This document shows positions 1 to 7,243 of a stretch of DNA of 15,427 nt, piece by piece. Numbering within the stretch: position 1 is the stretch's first letter; each line of letters begins with the position of its first letter. The notes beneath the pieces were generated by a model, which made no database searches, had not been told where the DNA came from, and saw nothing but the letters and a program-made list of their open reading frames with translations. Source of the DNA: an uncultured Veillonella sp. (GTDB lineage Bacteria; Bacillota; Negativicutes; Veillonellales; Veillonellaceae); the NCBI GenBank assembly GCA_900552445.1, contig URZS01000006.1, forward strand, positions 1 through 15,427, read 5' to 3'. The translations under genes were made by a program, and so were the position numbers.

Positions 1-24
1 TTTTATACAATATACTTTTACTAT

Positions 25-53
25 AGTATACATCATAAAGATGAAAATTTCAA
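25..53 (-). promoter_or_regulatory. Sigma-A-type promoter reading off the left edge
   Basis: On the minus strand a -35 element TTGAAA (48-53) and a -10 element TATACT (25-30) are separated by exactly 17 bases. The site lies downstream of the mreB-like gene's terminator, so it should drive a gene beyond the left edge. The -10 is one arm of a dyad (TATACT at 11-16, AGTATA at 25-30) that could be an operator. The call rests on consensus match only. Confidence 0.5.
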
Positions 54-64
54 AAATATAAACT

Positions 65-132
65 AAAAAACGAAGTTACTAGCTATAGAAAAATTATTAA
101 ATAATAATCAATCCATAGTTAGTAACATCGTT
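65..132 (-). terminator. Rho-independent terminator of the murA/mreB-like unit
   Basis: Arms at 113-132 and 69-88 are inverted repeats of 20 bases with three differences. They enclose an AT-rich loop that can itself pair (ATTATT/AATAAT). Read on the minus strand, the stem is followed by a run of six T (65-70). It begins 27 bases after the mreB-like stop codon at 160. Confidence 0.85.
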
Positions 133-159
133 ACTTTTAACTTATAGTAAAGTCGTATA

Positions 160-1554
160 TCATTGTAACTCATCTAATGTGTCACGAAGTTGTGACATTT
201 CATCAAGAGCCTTTGCAACGCCTTTAATAACTGCATATCGCGGAGATTCTACTAAATATGCGGCAATACCAACAGAGCGAGTAATAACGCGATCCAAACC
301 ATCGATAAGAGCACCCCCACCCGTTAGGATGATACCGTGATCATTAATAGCAGCCACAAGTTCAGGCGGTGTTTTTTCTAAAATAGATTTAATGCCCTCT
401 AAAATATTCATCACTTGTGCCTCTAAAGCACGCTGAATCTCTAAAGAGTTCACCGCTACCATCTTTGGTAAACCAGAGCTCGCATCGCGTCCACGTACCT
501 CTATAGTACGTTCCTTAGCACGGCGATCCACAGTACCTACAGAAATTTTAATCTTTTCCGCTGTTAATGGTCCAATGACAAGGCGCTTCTTCCGGCGAAT
601 ATAACGAATAATAGATTCGTTAAAAGAATCTCCACCTATACGGAGAGATTCACTTACAACCACACCTGTATCGCAAAGAACGGCAATATCAGTGGTACCA
701 CCACCAACATCAACAACCATAGCGCCTACTTGCTTAGCATCGTTGAGACCAGTCCCCATAGCAGCCGCCAGTGGCTCTTCAATAAGAACAGTCTTTTTAG
801 CACCAGTTCTAAGCAAAGCCTCTAAAATGGCGCGCTTCTCTACCGGTGTAATACCTGATGGAACACATACGATAATCCGTGTTTTCATCAATCGAGAAGC
901 AGGTACAACAGAGCGAATAAAGTACTTTAACATGAACTCTGTCATATCATAATCTGCAATAACACCGGCTTGAACAGGTCGAATGACAGATATCCCCTTT
1001 GGCGTACGACCTACCATGGAACGAGCCGCCTCACCGAGGGCAAGAATATCCCCCGTTTTATCATCTCGAGCGATATAAGCTGGTTCATCAAGCACCAACC
1101 CCTTACCCTTAGCAAAAATGAGAATGCTGGCAGTCCCTAAATCGATACCTAAATCAAAGTTCAAGGATCGATTCAAACGCCCCATCAAATCCCCAACTTG
1201 CTCAGGACGAACCAAGCGCTTTAACGTCATGGCAGGCGTAGTTTTAGCAATAGCTACGGTTTCACGACTACGGCGCTCTGCACGGCGCATTTTTGTGACC
1301 TTAACCATGGCCTCGCGCATATTAGAAGCTAAGTGATTCGCTTGTTTAGCTACACCTTCGGAAAGTTTCGTAGACTTGCGCTTTGTTCTACGCAAAGGCT
1401 TACGAGTCGTGCTCGCCTTAGAATTTTCAACCTTTGCAGCACCTAGGTTTTGTTGCTCGTTGTATAAAGCCGGCCCTTTAGAGCGCCGGCTTCTTTTCTT
1501 ATTATTCTGTTTTGGCTCTGTACTCTTATTCGTCAACCCGAACAATATCAGCAC
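160..1554 (-). CDS. mreB: MreB/Mbl-like actin homologue with long basic N-terminal extension
   Basis: The C-terminal ~330 residues are a complete MreB/Mbl protein, the actin-like filament that guides cell-wall synthesis at the inner face of the membrane. Visible ATPase motifs are GIDLGTAS (about 136-143), [21 protein letters not shown] and [11 protein letters not shown]. The open frame begins at a GTG (1554) inside the end of murA, 29 bases overlapping, with AAAGG four bases upstream. It adds about 133 residues rich in Lys, Arg, Ser and Thr, with no recognisable domain and probably disordered. The usual MreB length is about 335-345. An ATG at 1185 (codon 124), preceded by a GGGG site, would give a normal 341-residue protein. 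The absence of stops over 123 codons and ordinary codon use suggest the extension is coding, but the start is unresolved. Residues after the phosphate-2 loop (GPLTAEKIK instead of the usual GERTAE) diverge slightly. It could equally be named mbl. Confidence 0.85.
   Translation of the reverse strand: MLILFGLTNKSTEPKQNNKKRSRRSKGPALYNEQQNLGAAKVENSKASTTRKPLRRTKRKSTKLSEGVAKQANHLASNMREAMVKVTKMRRAERRSRETVAIAKTTPAMTLKRLVRPEQVGDLMGRLNRSLNFDLGIDLGTASILIFAKGKGLVLDEPAYIARDDKTGDILALGEAARSMVGRTPKGISVIRPVQAGVIADYDMTEFMLKYFIRSVVPASRLMKTRIIVCVPSGITPVEKRAILEALLRTGAKKTVLIEEPLAAAMGTGLNDAKQVGAMVVDVGGGTTDIAVLCDTGVVVSESLRIGGDSFNESIIRYIRRKKRLVIGPLTAEKIKISVGTVDRRAKERTIEVRGRDASSGLPKMVAVNSLEIQRALEAQVMNILEGIKSILEKTPPELVAAINDHGIILTGGGALIDGLDRVITRSVGIAAYLVESPRYAVIKGVAKALDEMSQLRDTLDELQ
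1467..1492 (-). terminator. GC-rich terminator-like hairpin just after murA, inside the extended mreB ORF
   Basis: Eight-base perfect arms AAGCCGGC (1467-1474) and GCCGGCTT (1485-1492) flank a 10-base loop. The hairpin starts 34 bases after the murA stop codon. The T-tract on the minus strand is short (TTTATA), so termination would be weak. It is either a partial murA terminator or a coding coincidence in the Lys/Arg-rich extension. Confidence 0.4.
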
Positions 1555-2791
1555 CTAACCTTTGCAATTTACCTACAAAATCATCATAGCCACGGTCGAT
1601 ATGATGTAGACGACCTACCTCAGTTCTACCTTCTGCAGTCAACGCAGCACAAACAAGAGCTGCACCAGCGCGCAAGTCAGTAGCATTTACTACGGCACCG
1701 TGCAAGCGTGGCATACCTTCTACAATCGCTTGGCGATTGTCGATATCGATATGAGCCCCCATCTTACGAAGTTCAGCTACATGCATGAAGCGGTTCTCAA
1801 ATACCGTTTCTGTTACCGTACTTGTACCTTCTGCAATCGTAGTAAGCGCCATAAATTGAGCTTGCATATCTGTTGGGAAGCCAGGATATGGCAATGTTTT
1901 AATATCAACAGCTTTAATACCTTTACCAGTGCTGATAACGCGAATACCGTCGATTTCTTCCTCCACAGTAACTCCAGCTTCTTTTAATTTAGCTACTACT
2001 GGTTTCAAATGTTCTGGCAACGCATTTTCTACGAATACATCGCCGCCTGCCATAGCCGCTGCAATCAAGTATGTACCAGCTTCGATACGGTCAGGAATAA
2101 CCGTATGAGTAGCACCATGCAATTGAGGTACACCTTCAATACGGATTACATTTGTACCAGCACCGCGGATATTGGCGCCCATAGCGTTCAAGAATGTTGC
2201 TAAATCAACAATTTCAGGCTCTTCTGCAGCATTTTCGATAACGGTTTTACCTTCCGCCATAGAAGCAGCCATAATTACATTCTCTGTAGCCCCCACACTT
2301 GGGAAATCCAAATAAATTTGAGTCCCTTTAAGTCCTTCCGGAGCATGAGCATATACATAATCTTCAGTAATTTCAATTTTAGCACCTAAAGCTTCAAAAG
2401 CTTTTAAGTGAAGGTCGATAGGACGTGCGCCGATAGCACAGCCACCAGGCATGGAGATTTTAGCCTCTCCTTTACGCGCCAATAGAGGCCCCATTACAAG
2501 GAAGGATGCACGCATTTTGCGTACAAGTTCATAAGGAGCTTCCGTAGCAGTCAATGTAGACGCATCGAAAATGATTTCATCATCTGCTTCATTACGAGTG
2601 ATTTTAACCCCTAAAGACTCGATAACTTGGCAAATCGTACCTACATCTTCCAAATTTGGAATTTCAAGTAATTTACTAGGCGTTGATGCTAGCAAAGTAC
2701 CGGCAATAATAGGGAGTACCGCATTTTTAGCACTACTAACACGTACACGGCCTTCCAACCGATTGCCACCTTGAATGATTAGCTTTTCCAA
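1526..2791 (-). CDS. murA: UDP-N-acetylglucosamine 1-carboxyvinyltransferase
   Basis: This enzyme transfers enolpyruvate from PEP to UDP-GlcNAc, the first committed cytoplasmic step of peptidoglycan synthesis. The 421-residue length is normal for the family. Conserved Lys22-Asn23 sit in SSAKNAVLP, and the catalytic loop GGCAIGARP places the active-site cysteine at residue 118. This is the residue alkylated by fosfomycin, so the enzyme is of the sensitive type. The start is TTG at 2791, supported by a strong AGGAGG seven bases upstream and by the standard N-terminus MEKLIIQGG. It has its own promoter after the glpX terminator. Firmicutes often carry two paralogues (murA and murZ). Proximity to tal and glpX recalls the murZ (murAB) locus of Bacillus subtilis, whereas the mbl-like neighbour recalls the murAA locus, so which paralogue this is remains open. 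Confidence 0.95.
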   Translation of the reverse strand: MEKLIIQGGNRLEGRVRVSSAKNAVLPIIAGTLLASTPSKLLEIPNLEDVGTICQVIESLGVKITRNEADDEIIFDASTLTATEAPYELVRKMRASFLVMGPLLARKGEAKISMPGGCAIGARPIDLHLKAFEALGAKIEITEDYVYAHAPEGLKGTQIYLDFPSVGATENVIMAASMAEGKTVIENAAEEPEIVDLATFLNAMGANIRGAGTNVIRIEGVPQLHGATHTVIPDRIEAGTYLIAAAMAGGDVFVENALPEHLKPVVAKLKEAGVTVEEEIDGIRVISTGKGIKAVDIKTLPYPGFPTDMQAQFMALTTIAEGTSTVTETVFENRFMHVAELRKMGAHIDIDNRQAIVEGMPRLHGAVVNATDLRAGAALVCAALTAEGRTEVGRLHHIDRGYDDFVGKLQRLGADIVRVDE

Positions 2792-2872
2792 CAGAATTCC
2801 TCCTACACTTTATATCGATCATCTTGTATAAACTACAAGACGTTGTATTTATAACGTCATATACTAAATGTT

Positions 2873-2902
2873 ATTATACTATTTTTCGATATATCTCATC
2901 AA
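2873..2902 (-). promoter_or_regulatory. Promoter of murA
   Basis: The minus-strand -35 is TTGATG (2897-2902), the spacer is 18 bases, and the -10 is a perfect TATAAT (2873-2878). The leader to the TTG start is about 75 bases and contains two small dyads: CTTGTA/TACAAG (2823-2839) and ACGTTGTA/TATAACGT just upstream. The promoter lies between the glpX terminator and murA, making murA-mreB a separate unit. Confidence 0.6.
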
Positions 2903-2924
2903 GAGAATGTGAGAAAATACTGAG

Positions 2925-3003
2925 AAAAAAGCCCCTCTTTTTTTGAATGGTTTCACCAAAAAATTTTGTTAAATTTTTAGGTCCCATTCATGTAGAGGGG
3001 CTT
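2925..3003 (-). terminator. Long hairpin terminator of the serS-tal-glpX unit
   Basis: Outer arms AAGCCCCTCT (2929-2938) and AGAGGGGCTT (2994-3003) pair perfectly. Inside are GAATGG (2945-2950) with CCATTC (2984-2989), and then an AT-rich pair around the centre, giving a nested, interrupted hairpin of about 75 bases. On the minus strand it ends in six T (2925-2930). It begins five bases after the glpX stop. Confidence 0.9.
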
Positions 3004-3007
3004 CTTA

Positions 3008-3970
3008 TTATTTTGCTTTTAAGGATTTCAATTTGTCATCCATATGTACTGTATCAAGGAAGCGCACAGTACCAGTTTTAGAGCGCATTACGATAGTATG
3101 TGTACGCGCACCACCTGGGAAGTATTGAATTGGGTTCAATAGATTACCACGTGTAATAGCTGTCGCCGCAAAGATAACATCATCAGTGCGAACTAGATCA
3201 TCCAAAGTAAGTACTTGGTTTACATCGGTAATACCCATTTCATGGCAACGACGAATTTCTTCGTCAGTTTCTGGTTTTAAGCGAGCTTGCATGTCGCCGC
3301 CTACACATTTTAATGCAGCAGCAGCCAATACACCTTCAGGTGCACCACCAGTACCAACAACCATGTGTACACCAGAACCTTCGATACAACATTCCATAGC
3401 TGGGTTAACATCACCGTCGGAGATGAGCATAATACGAGCACCTACTTCGCGCGCCTCTTTCATCAAACCATAATGACGCTCACGATCGAGCATAACCAAC
3501 GTAATTTCATCTACACTACGTTCCATTTTAGCAGCTACATTTTTAATGTTCTCAGTCAAAGATTTTGTAATATCGATTGCACCTGCACCGCGAGGACCAA
3601 CACAAAGTTTCTCCATGTACATATCTGGTGCATGTAATAAGCCACCTTTTTCAGCAATTGCCATAACTGCAATAGCGCCATTTTGACCTTTGGCAATTAA
3701 GTTTGTCCCTTCAATAGGGTCAACTGCAATATCTACTTCTGGACCACCTGCACCTACATGTTCACCAATGTAAAGCATAGGAGCTTCGTCGATTTCACCT
3801 TCGCCGATAACTACAGTGCCAGAAATGCGAACAGAGTCAAAAGCTTGACGCATAGCGTCTACAGCTAGACCATCAGCTGCGTCTTTTTGACCTCGGCCAA
3901 GCAAACGACCACTGCGCAAAGCGGCTGCTTCAACGACACGAGCAAATTCCAAAGATAATGTACGATCCAT
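3008..3970 (-). CDS. glpX: Class II fructose-1,6-bisphosphatase
   Basis: GlpX hydrolyses fructose 1,6-bisphosphate to fructose 6-phosphate, the committing step of gluconeogenesis, in the cytoplasm with divalent metal. Metal and phosphate residues of the family are in their usual places: Asp33 in DAADGLAVDAM, Glu57 in VVIGEGEIDEAP, and Asp84/Glu87/Thr89 in VDPIEGTN. The ATG at 3970 was chosen over an upstream in-frame start at 4018 because AAGGAGG lies six bases before it and the protein then begins MDRTLSLEF, as usual for GlpX. Length is 320 residues, normal for the family. It follows tal by 63 bases and ends the serS-tal-glpX unit. The pairing with transaldolase fits an organism making sugar phosphates from C3 substrates. 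Confidence 0.95.
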   Translation of the reverse strand: MDRTLSLEFARVVEAAALRSGRLLGRGQKDAADGLAVDAMRQAFDSVRISGTVVIGEGEIDEAPMLYIGEHVGAGGPEVDIAVDPIEGTNLIAKGQNGAIAVMAIAEKGGLLHAPDMYMEKLCVGPRGAGAIDITKSLTENIKNVAAKMERSVDEITLVMLDRERHYGLMKEAREVGARIMLISDGDVNPAMECCIEGSGVHMVVGTGGAPEGVLAAAALKCVGGDMQARLKPETDEEIRRCHEMGITDVNQVLTLDDLVRTDDVIFAATAITRGNLLNPIQYFPGGARTHTIVMRSKTGTVRFLDTVHMDDKLKSLKAK

Positions 3971-4033
3971 AATGGGCCTCCTTATAAGTCCTCTATGTTT
4001 TGATATGACTCCTACCAAGAGTCTTTACTTAAC

Positions 4034-4678
4034 TTATTGATTAGCTTGTTTCCAGTCTTCCATAAACTTTGCAAGGCCCGCATCAGTCAAAGGATGTTTC
4101 ATAGCTTGCATAAGCACTTTAAATGGAACGGTTGCAATATGAGCACCCGCTTTAGCACATTGAATGATGTGCAACGGTGTTCTCACACTAGCAGCAATGA
4201 TTTCAGTTTCAATTTCATGAATACCGAAAATATCTGCAATATCTTGAATCAATGTAAGACCATCCATGCTGATGTCATCAATGCGACCAACAAAGGGACT
4301 AACATAAGTAGCACCTGCACGAGCCGCCAACAACGCTTGGTTAGCAGAGAAGATTAAAGTCACATTTGTTTTAATCCCTTCTTTGCTTAAAACTGCAACG
4401 GCTTTAAGACCTTCAGGCGTCATAGGTACTTTAATAACTACATTAGAGCCTAATTTTACAAGCTCATGTGCTTCTGCGACCATGCCTTCAGCATCAGTGG
4501 AAATAACTTCTGCACTAACAGGACCTTTTACAAAATTGGCAATTTCAGAAATAACTTGCTTTAAATCCCGTTTAGCTTTCACGATAAGAGATGGATTTGT
4601 CGTAACACCGTCAATAAAACCAAAAGCGTAGGCCTCTTTAATCTCATCAAATTCTGCTGTATCAATAAAGAATTTCAT
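4034..4678 (-). CDS. tal: Transaldolase, TalC/FSA-type small subfamily
   Basis: This is a small class I aldolase-fold enzyme of 214 residues, the usual size for the TalC/fructose-6-phosphate aldolase subfamily. The Schiff-base lysine is Lys83 in [17 protein letters not shown] (residues 23-31) and SPFVGRIDD (127-135) are family signatures. Glu57 (in SAEVIS) and Phe129 (SPFVGR) are the residues found in transaldolases. True fructose-6-phosphate aldolases have Gln and Tyr there, so transaldolase activity is favoured: dihydroxyacetone transfer between sedoheptulose 7-phosphate, glyceraldehyde 3-phosphate, erythrose 4-phosphate and fructose 6-phosphate. The ATG at 4678 is preceded by GAGAGGG. An upstream in-frame start at 4723 would overlap serS and lacks family similarity. 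The gene begins 13 bases after the serS stop, so the two are co-transcribed. Confidence 0.93.
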   Translation of the reverse strand: MKFFIDTAEFDEIKEAYAFGFIDGVTTNPSLIVKAKRDLKQVISEIANFVKGPVSAEVISTDAEGMVAEAHELVKLGSNVVIKVPMTPEGLKAVAVLSKEGIKTNVTLIFSANQALLAARAGATYVSPFVGRIDDISMDGLTLIQDIADIFGIHEIETEIIAASVRTPLHIIQCAKAGAHIATVPFKVLMQAMKHPLTDAGLAKFMEDWKQANQ

Positions 4679-4691
4679 AGAATGCCCTCTC

Positions 4692-5972
4692 TTATTTTGC
4701 AGGTGTAATGACTTCAACGCCACCCATGTAAGGTACTAAAACTTTTGGAATCACTACGGATCCATCAGCTTGTTGGCAATTTTCCAAGATAGCTGCCACT
4801 GTACGTCCTACCGCAAGACCAGACCCATTTAATGTATGAACAAATTCAGGTTTGCCTTTTGGACCACGACGGAATTTAATATTAGCACGACGAGCTTGGA
4901 AGTCAGTCATATTGGAGCAAGAGGAGATTTCTCTGTACTTGCCTTGTGCTGGCATCCATACCTCTACGTCATATGTTTTAGCAGAACCGAAGCCCATATC
5001 ACCGGTACAAAGTGTAATTACACGGAATGGTAATTCTAATAAACGCAATACTTCTTCTGCATTATCTGTCAAAGTTTCTAATTCTTTGAAAGAGTCTTCA
5101 GGTTTAGCTAATTTTACCATTTCAACTTTGTTGAATTGATGTTGACGAATAAGACCACGAGTATCGCGACCTGCAGAACCTGCTTCAGCACGGAAACATG
5201 CAGTGAATGCAGTGTAGTATTTAGGTAATTCCTCTTCGCTCAAGATTTCACCACCATGGTAGTTAGTCAATGTAACCTCAGCAGTAGGAATCAAGAAATA
5301 TTCTGTATCTGCTACATGGTACATATCTTCAGCAAATTTAGGCAATTGACCAGTACCAGTCAATGTTTCACGAGTTACCATGTATGGAGTCATCATTTCA
5401 GTATAGCCGTGTTTGTCTACATGAAGATCAACCATGAAATTGATCAAGGCACGTTCTAAACGAGCACCTAAACCTTTATATACTGTGAAACGGGCACCGC
5501 TCATTTTGCCGGCCCGGTTAAAGTCTAGAATATCAAGACTTTCACCTAAATCCCAGTGAGCTTGCACTTCAAAATCAAATTGACGTGGTTCGCCCCATTT
5601 GCGTTGCTCTACGTTCTCCTCTTCATCAGCACCAACTGGAACAGATGAATCACACATATTTGGCAACATTAACGCTGCATCACGCAAATTAGTTTCTACT
5701 TCCCGAATACGGTTATCAAGCTCAGCGATTTCGTCGCCTACCTTTTTCATTTCTGCGATTTTATCATCCGCATTTTCTTTATTGCGTTTTAATTGGCTAA
5801 TCTCTTCAGTTACGGAATTGCGAAGCGCTTTTAATTCTTCTACCTTACCAATCAACTGACGACGTTCATCATAAGCGGATACAAAGGTTTCCAAATCGCC
5901 TGTTGTGTGACGATTATCTAAGTTTTGTTGCACTAAATCAATATTTTCTCGGACAAATTTTAAATCTAACAT
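4692..5972 (-). CDS. serS: Seryl-tRNA synthetase
   Basis: SerRS charges tRNA-Ser (and tRNA-Sec where present) with serine in the cytoplasm. The 426-residue protein begins [10 protein letters not shown], the standard start, from an ATG at 5972 with GAGG eight bases upstream. A TTG at 5993 in frame is less likely. Residues of about 28-105 are a charged heptad-like region, the antiparallel coiled-coil arm that grips the long variable arm of tRNA-Ser. The class II catalytic core follows, with the [10 protein letters not shown] segment, motif 2 around [21 protein letters not shown] and motif 3 around [15 protein letters not shown]. The leader is only about 50 bases, too short for a T-box, so serine-tRNA feedback is not evident. 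It heads the serS-tal-glpX unit. Confidence 0.96.
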   Translation of the reverse strand: MLDLKFVRENIDLVQQNLDNRHTTGDLETFVSAYDERRQLIGKVEELKALRNSVTEEISQLKRNKENADDKIAEMKKVGDEIAELDNRIREVETNLRDAALMLPNMCDSSVPVGADEEENVEQRKWGEPRQFDFEVQAHWDLGESLDILDFNRAGKMSGARFTVYKGLGARLERALINFMVDLHVDKHGYTEMMTPYMVTRETLTGTGQLPKFAEDMYHVADTEYFLIPTAEVTLTNYHGGEILSEEELPKYYTAFTACFRAEAGSAGRDTRGLIRQHQFNKVEMVKLAKPEDSFKELETLTDNAEEVLRLLELPFRVITLCTGDMGFGSAKTYDVEVWMPAQGKYREISSCSNMTDFQARRANIKFRRGPKGKPEFVHTLNGSGLAVGRTVAAILENCQQADGSVVIPKVLVPYMGGVEVITPAK

Positions 5973-6023
5973 GCTATAAACCTCATTTTCCAACTATGCT
6001 ACGTACAATATATTCAATACGTT

Positions 6024-6050
6024 TAAGTATACCATATATTGGTGTATTTA
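6024..6050 (-). promoter_or_regulatory. serS promoter with overlapping dyad
   Basis: On the minus strand an extended -10 (TGG followed by TATACT, -10 at 6026-6031) lies about 50 bases before the serS ATG. No good -35 is seen. The whole -10 region is inside an 11-base imperfect inverted repeat (6024-6034 with 6040-6050, two mismatches, both G-T wobbles in RNA). It may be an operator, or a weak structure ending the upstream transporter transcript. Confidence 0.4.
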
Positions 6051-6096
6051 TCATTAAATTATACGTTATATACTAGTCTTTTCATCAACATTTTTA

Positions 6097-7050
6097 CTAC
6101 TCATCATCTTCTTCGTCTAGCAAATAATCTTTCGCCATCCATTTGCGAGTGCCTGTGAAAGAAATAGTTACCCACTTCTCTGTGGGATTACCGCCGATTT
6201 CTTGGTCAATTTCGTTGCGAATTGCATCAATTTCAGCAATTGTCTGATATGGGAAGTTCTTGCGAACTAAAATATCAATCTCGATGATACGAGTATTACC
6301 ATATACTTGCACACTCGTTACATAATCTTTGAAATTATATTTCTCCATAAAACGATCCATAATTTCTTGTACTTCATTATGTAATGAAGATGGTGCCCAC
6401 CCCAATATTTGCTTCATAGATGGCACAATAATATGAAAAGCAGACGGTACCATCTGTACAGCTAATACAATTAATACAATAGGGTCAATATAAGCTGCCC
6501 ATTCAGCATACTCCGAGCCTTCTAACATGGTAGCTACCACAAAGCTAATCAAAATAGCGGCCTCTAGCAAGGCATCTACATACCAACTTACGTTATCAAA
6601 CTTAATCAAGTTAGACTGTAAACTTTTATTAATACGACGTACATATAAATAATACGCAGTATCTGCAATAGTAAAGAATATAGCATAATAAATAGCTGGT
6701 CCAAAGTCTACATGACGACCACCAGATAAGAGGTCTGTAATACCACTTGATAAAGCATAGATGACGATAAGTAAAATAAAGAAACCTTCTACTGCTAACA
6801 CAAGCGGTTCAAATTGCCAGAAGCCAAACTGAAATCGCTTACTTGTTTCTCTAGCTACAAGCTTTGCAGTCATAAGCATCATAATCTTAATAACTACATC
6901 CACGAAGGAAAACACACCATCTAATAAGACTGCACTAGACCCTGTAACAATCCCCATTATAGTACCACTAACTGCCACAAGTGCCATCAAGGCAACAGAC
7001 TGCATTAATAACTTTTGTTCAATAGAGCGCCTTGCACCTAATATATCCAT
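6097..7050 (-). CDS. Cation diffusion facilitator-like membrane transporter
   Basis: This 317-residue membrane protein matches the CDF (cation efflux) fold. About six hydrophobic segments occupy residues 16-210, and a cytoplasmic C-terminal domain (about 225-300, pattern VQVYGNTRIIEIDILV) follows, ending in an acidic tail (LLDEEDDE). CDF proteins export divalent metals in exchange for protons. The usual TM2 HxxxD/DxxxD metal site here reads Phe47-x3-Asp51 (LLDGVFSFVDV), and the TM5 site reads Ser155-x3-Asp159 (VSWYVDAL). Both histidine positions are therefore replaced, while Asp44, Asp51, Asp152 and Asp159 remain. The conserved FGFWQFEPLV stretch follows TM2. Substrate cannot be assigned. The ATG at 7050 has a GGGGG ribosome site; a GTG at 7062 in frame is less likely. 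The gene has its own promoter and is bounded by other units. Confidence 0.85.
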   Translation of the reverse strand: MDILGARRSIEQKLLMQSVALMALVAVSGTIMGIVTGSSAVLLDGVFSFVDVVIKIMMLMTAKLVARETSKRFQFGFWQFEPLVLAVEGFFILLIVIYALSSGITDLLSGGRHVDFGPAIYYAIFFTIADTAYYLYVRRINKSLQSNLIKFDNVSWYVDALLEAAILISFVVATMLEGSEYAEWAAYIDPIVLIVLAVQMVPSAFHIIVPSMKQILGWAPSSLHNEVQEIMDRFMEKYNFKDYVTSVQVYGNTRIIEIDILVRKNFPYQTIAEIDAIRNEIDQEIGGNPTEKWVTISFTGTRKWMAKDYLLDEEDDE

Positions 7051-7085
7051 TAAGTCCCCCACTTTCTTAATTTTTACATCTTTTT

Positions 7086-7113
7086 ATTATACACCAAGTA
7101 CATTGATACTCAA
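7086..7113 (-). promoter_or_regulatory. Promoter of the CDF-like transporter
   Basis: The minus-strand -35 is TTGAGT (7108-7113), with a 16-base spacer and a perfect -10 TATAAT (7086-7091), about 36 bases before the ATG. The -35 lies in the T-tract of the preceding terminator, so the two elements are packed back to back. Confidence 0.55.
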
Positions 7114-7151
7114 AAAGCAGCTGATTTGAATGCGTTTCAAATCAGCTGCTT
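7112..7151 (-). terminator. Rho-independent terminator of the permease-guaD unit
   Basis: Perfect 16-base arms (7115-7130 and 7136-7151) flank a five-base loop, and a run of five T follows on the minus strand (7112-7116). It lies about 90 bases after the guaD stop. Confidence 0.93.
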
Positions 7152-7201
7152 ATAATGTATCAATATTCTTTTTCTATAAGGAGTATATTTTCAATTTCAT
7201 G

Positions 7202-7243
7202 GTATACGTTTAATCTTTATTGTATACGTGTTTAATCCTTATT
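7202..7243. repeat. Imperfect tandem duplication at the guaD 3' end
   Basis: Two adjacent copies of about 21 bases, GTATACGTTTAATCTTTATT (7202-7221) and a second copy at 7222-7243 with a one-base change and two inserted bases. The second copy abuts the guaD stop codon. It looks like a small slippage duplication in the 3' untranslated region. Confidence 0.6.

Noticed and set aside
3971..4018. Longer glpX start adding 16 residues
   Set aside because: The added residues do not resemble GlpX, and a strong AAGGAGG sits directly before the ATG at 3970.
4679..4723. Longer transaldolase start adding 15 residues
   Set aside because: It would overlap serS. The shorter start has a ribosome site and the family N-terminus MKFFIDTA.
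5973..6023. T-box leader for serS
   Set aside because: Only about 50 bases separate the likely transcription start from the ATG, and no specifier stem or T-box motif is seen.
7202..7243. Target-site duplication or insertion-element remnant at the guaD 3' end
   Set aside because: The two copies are directly adjacent with no inverted repeats or coding remnant, so simple slippage is the more economical reading.
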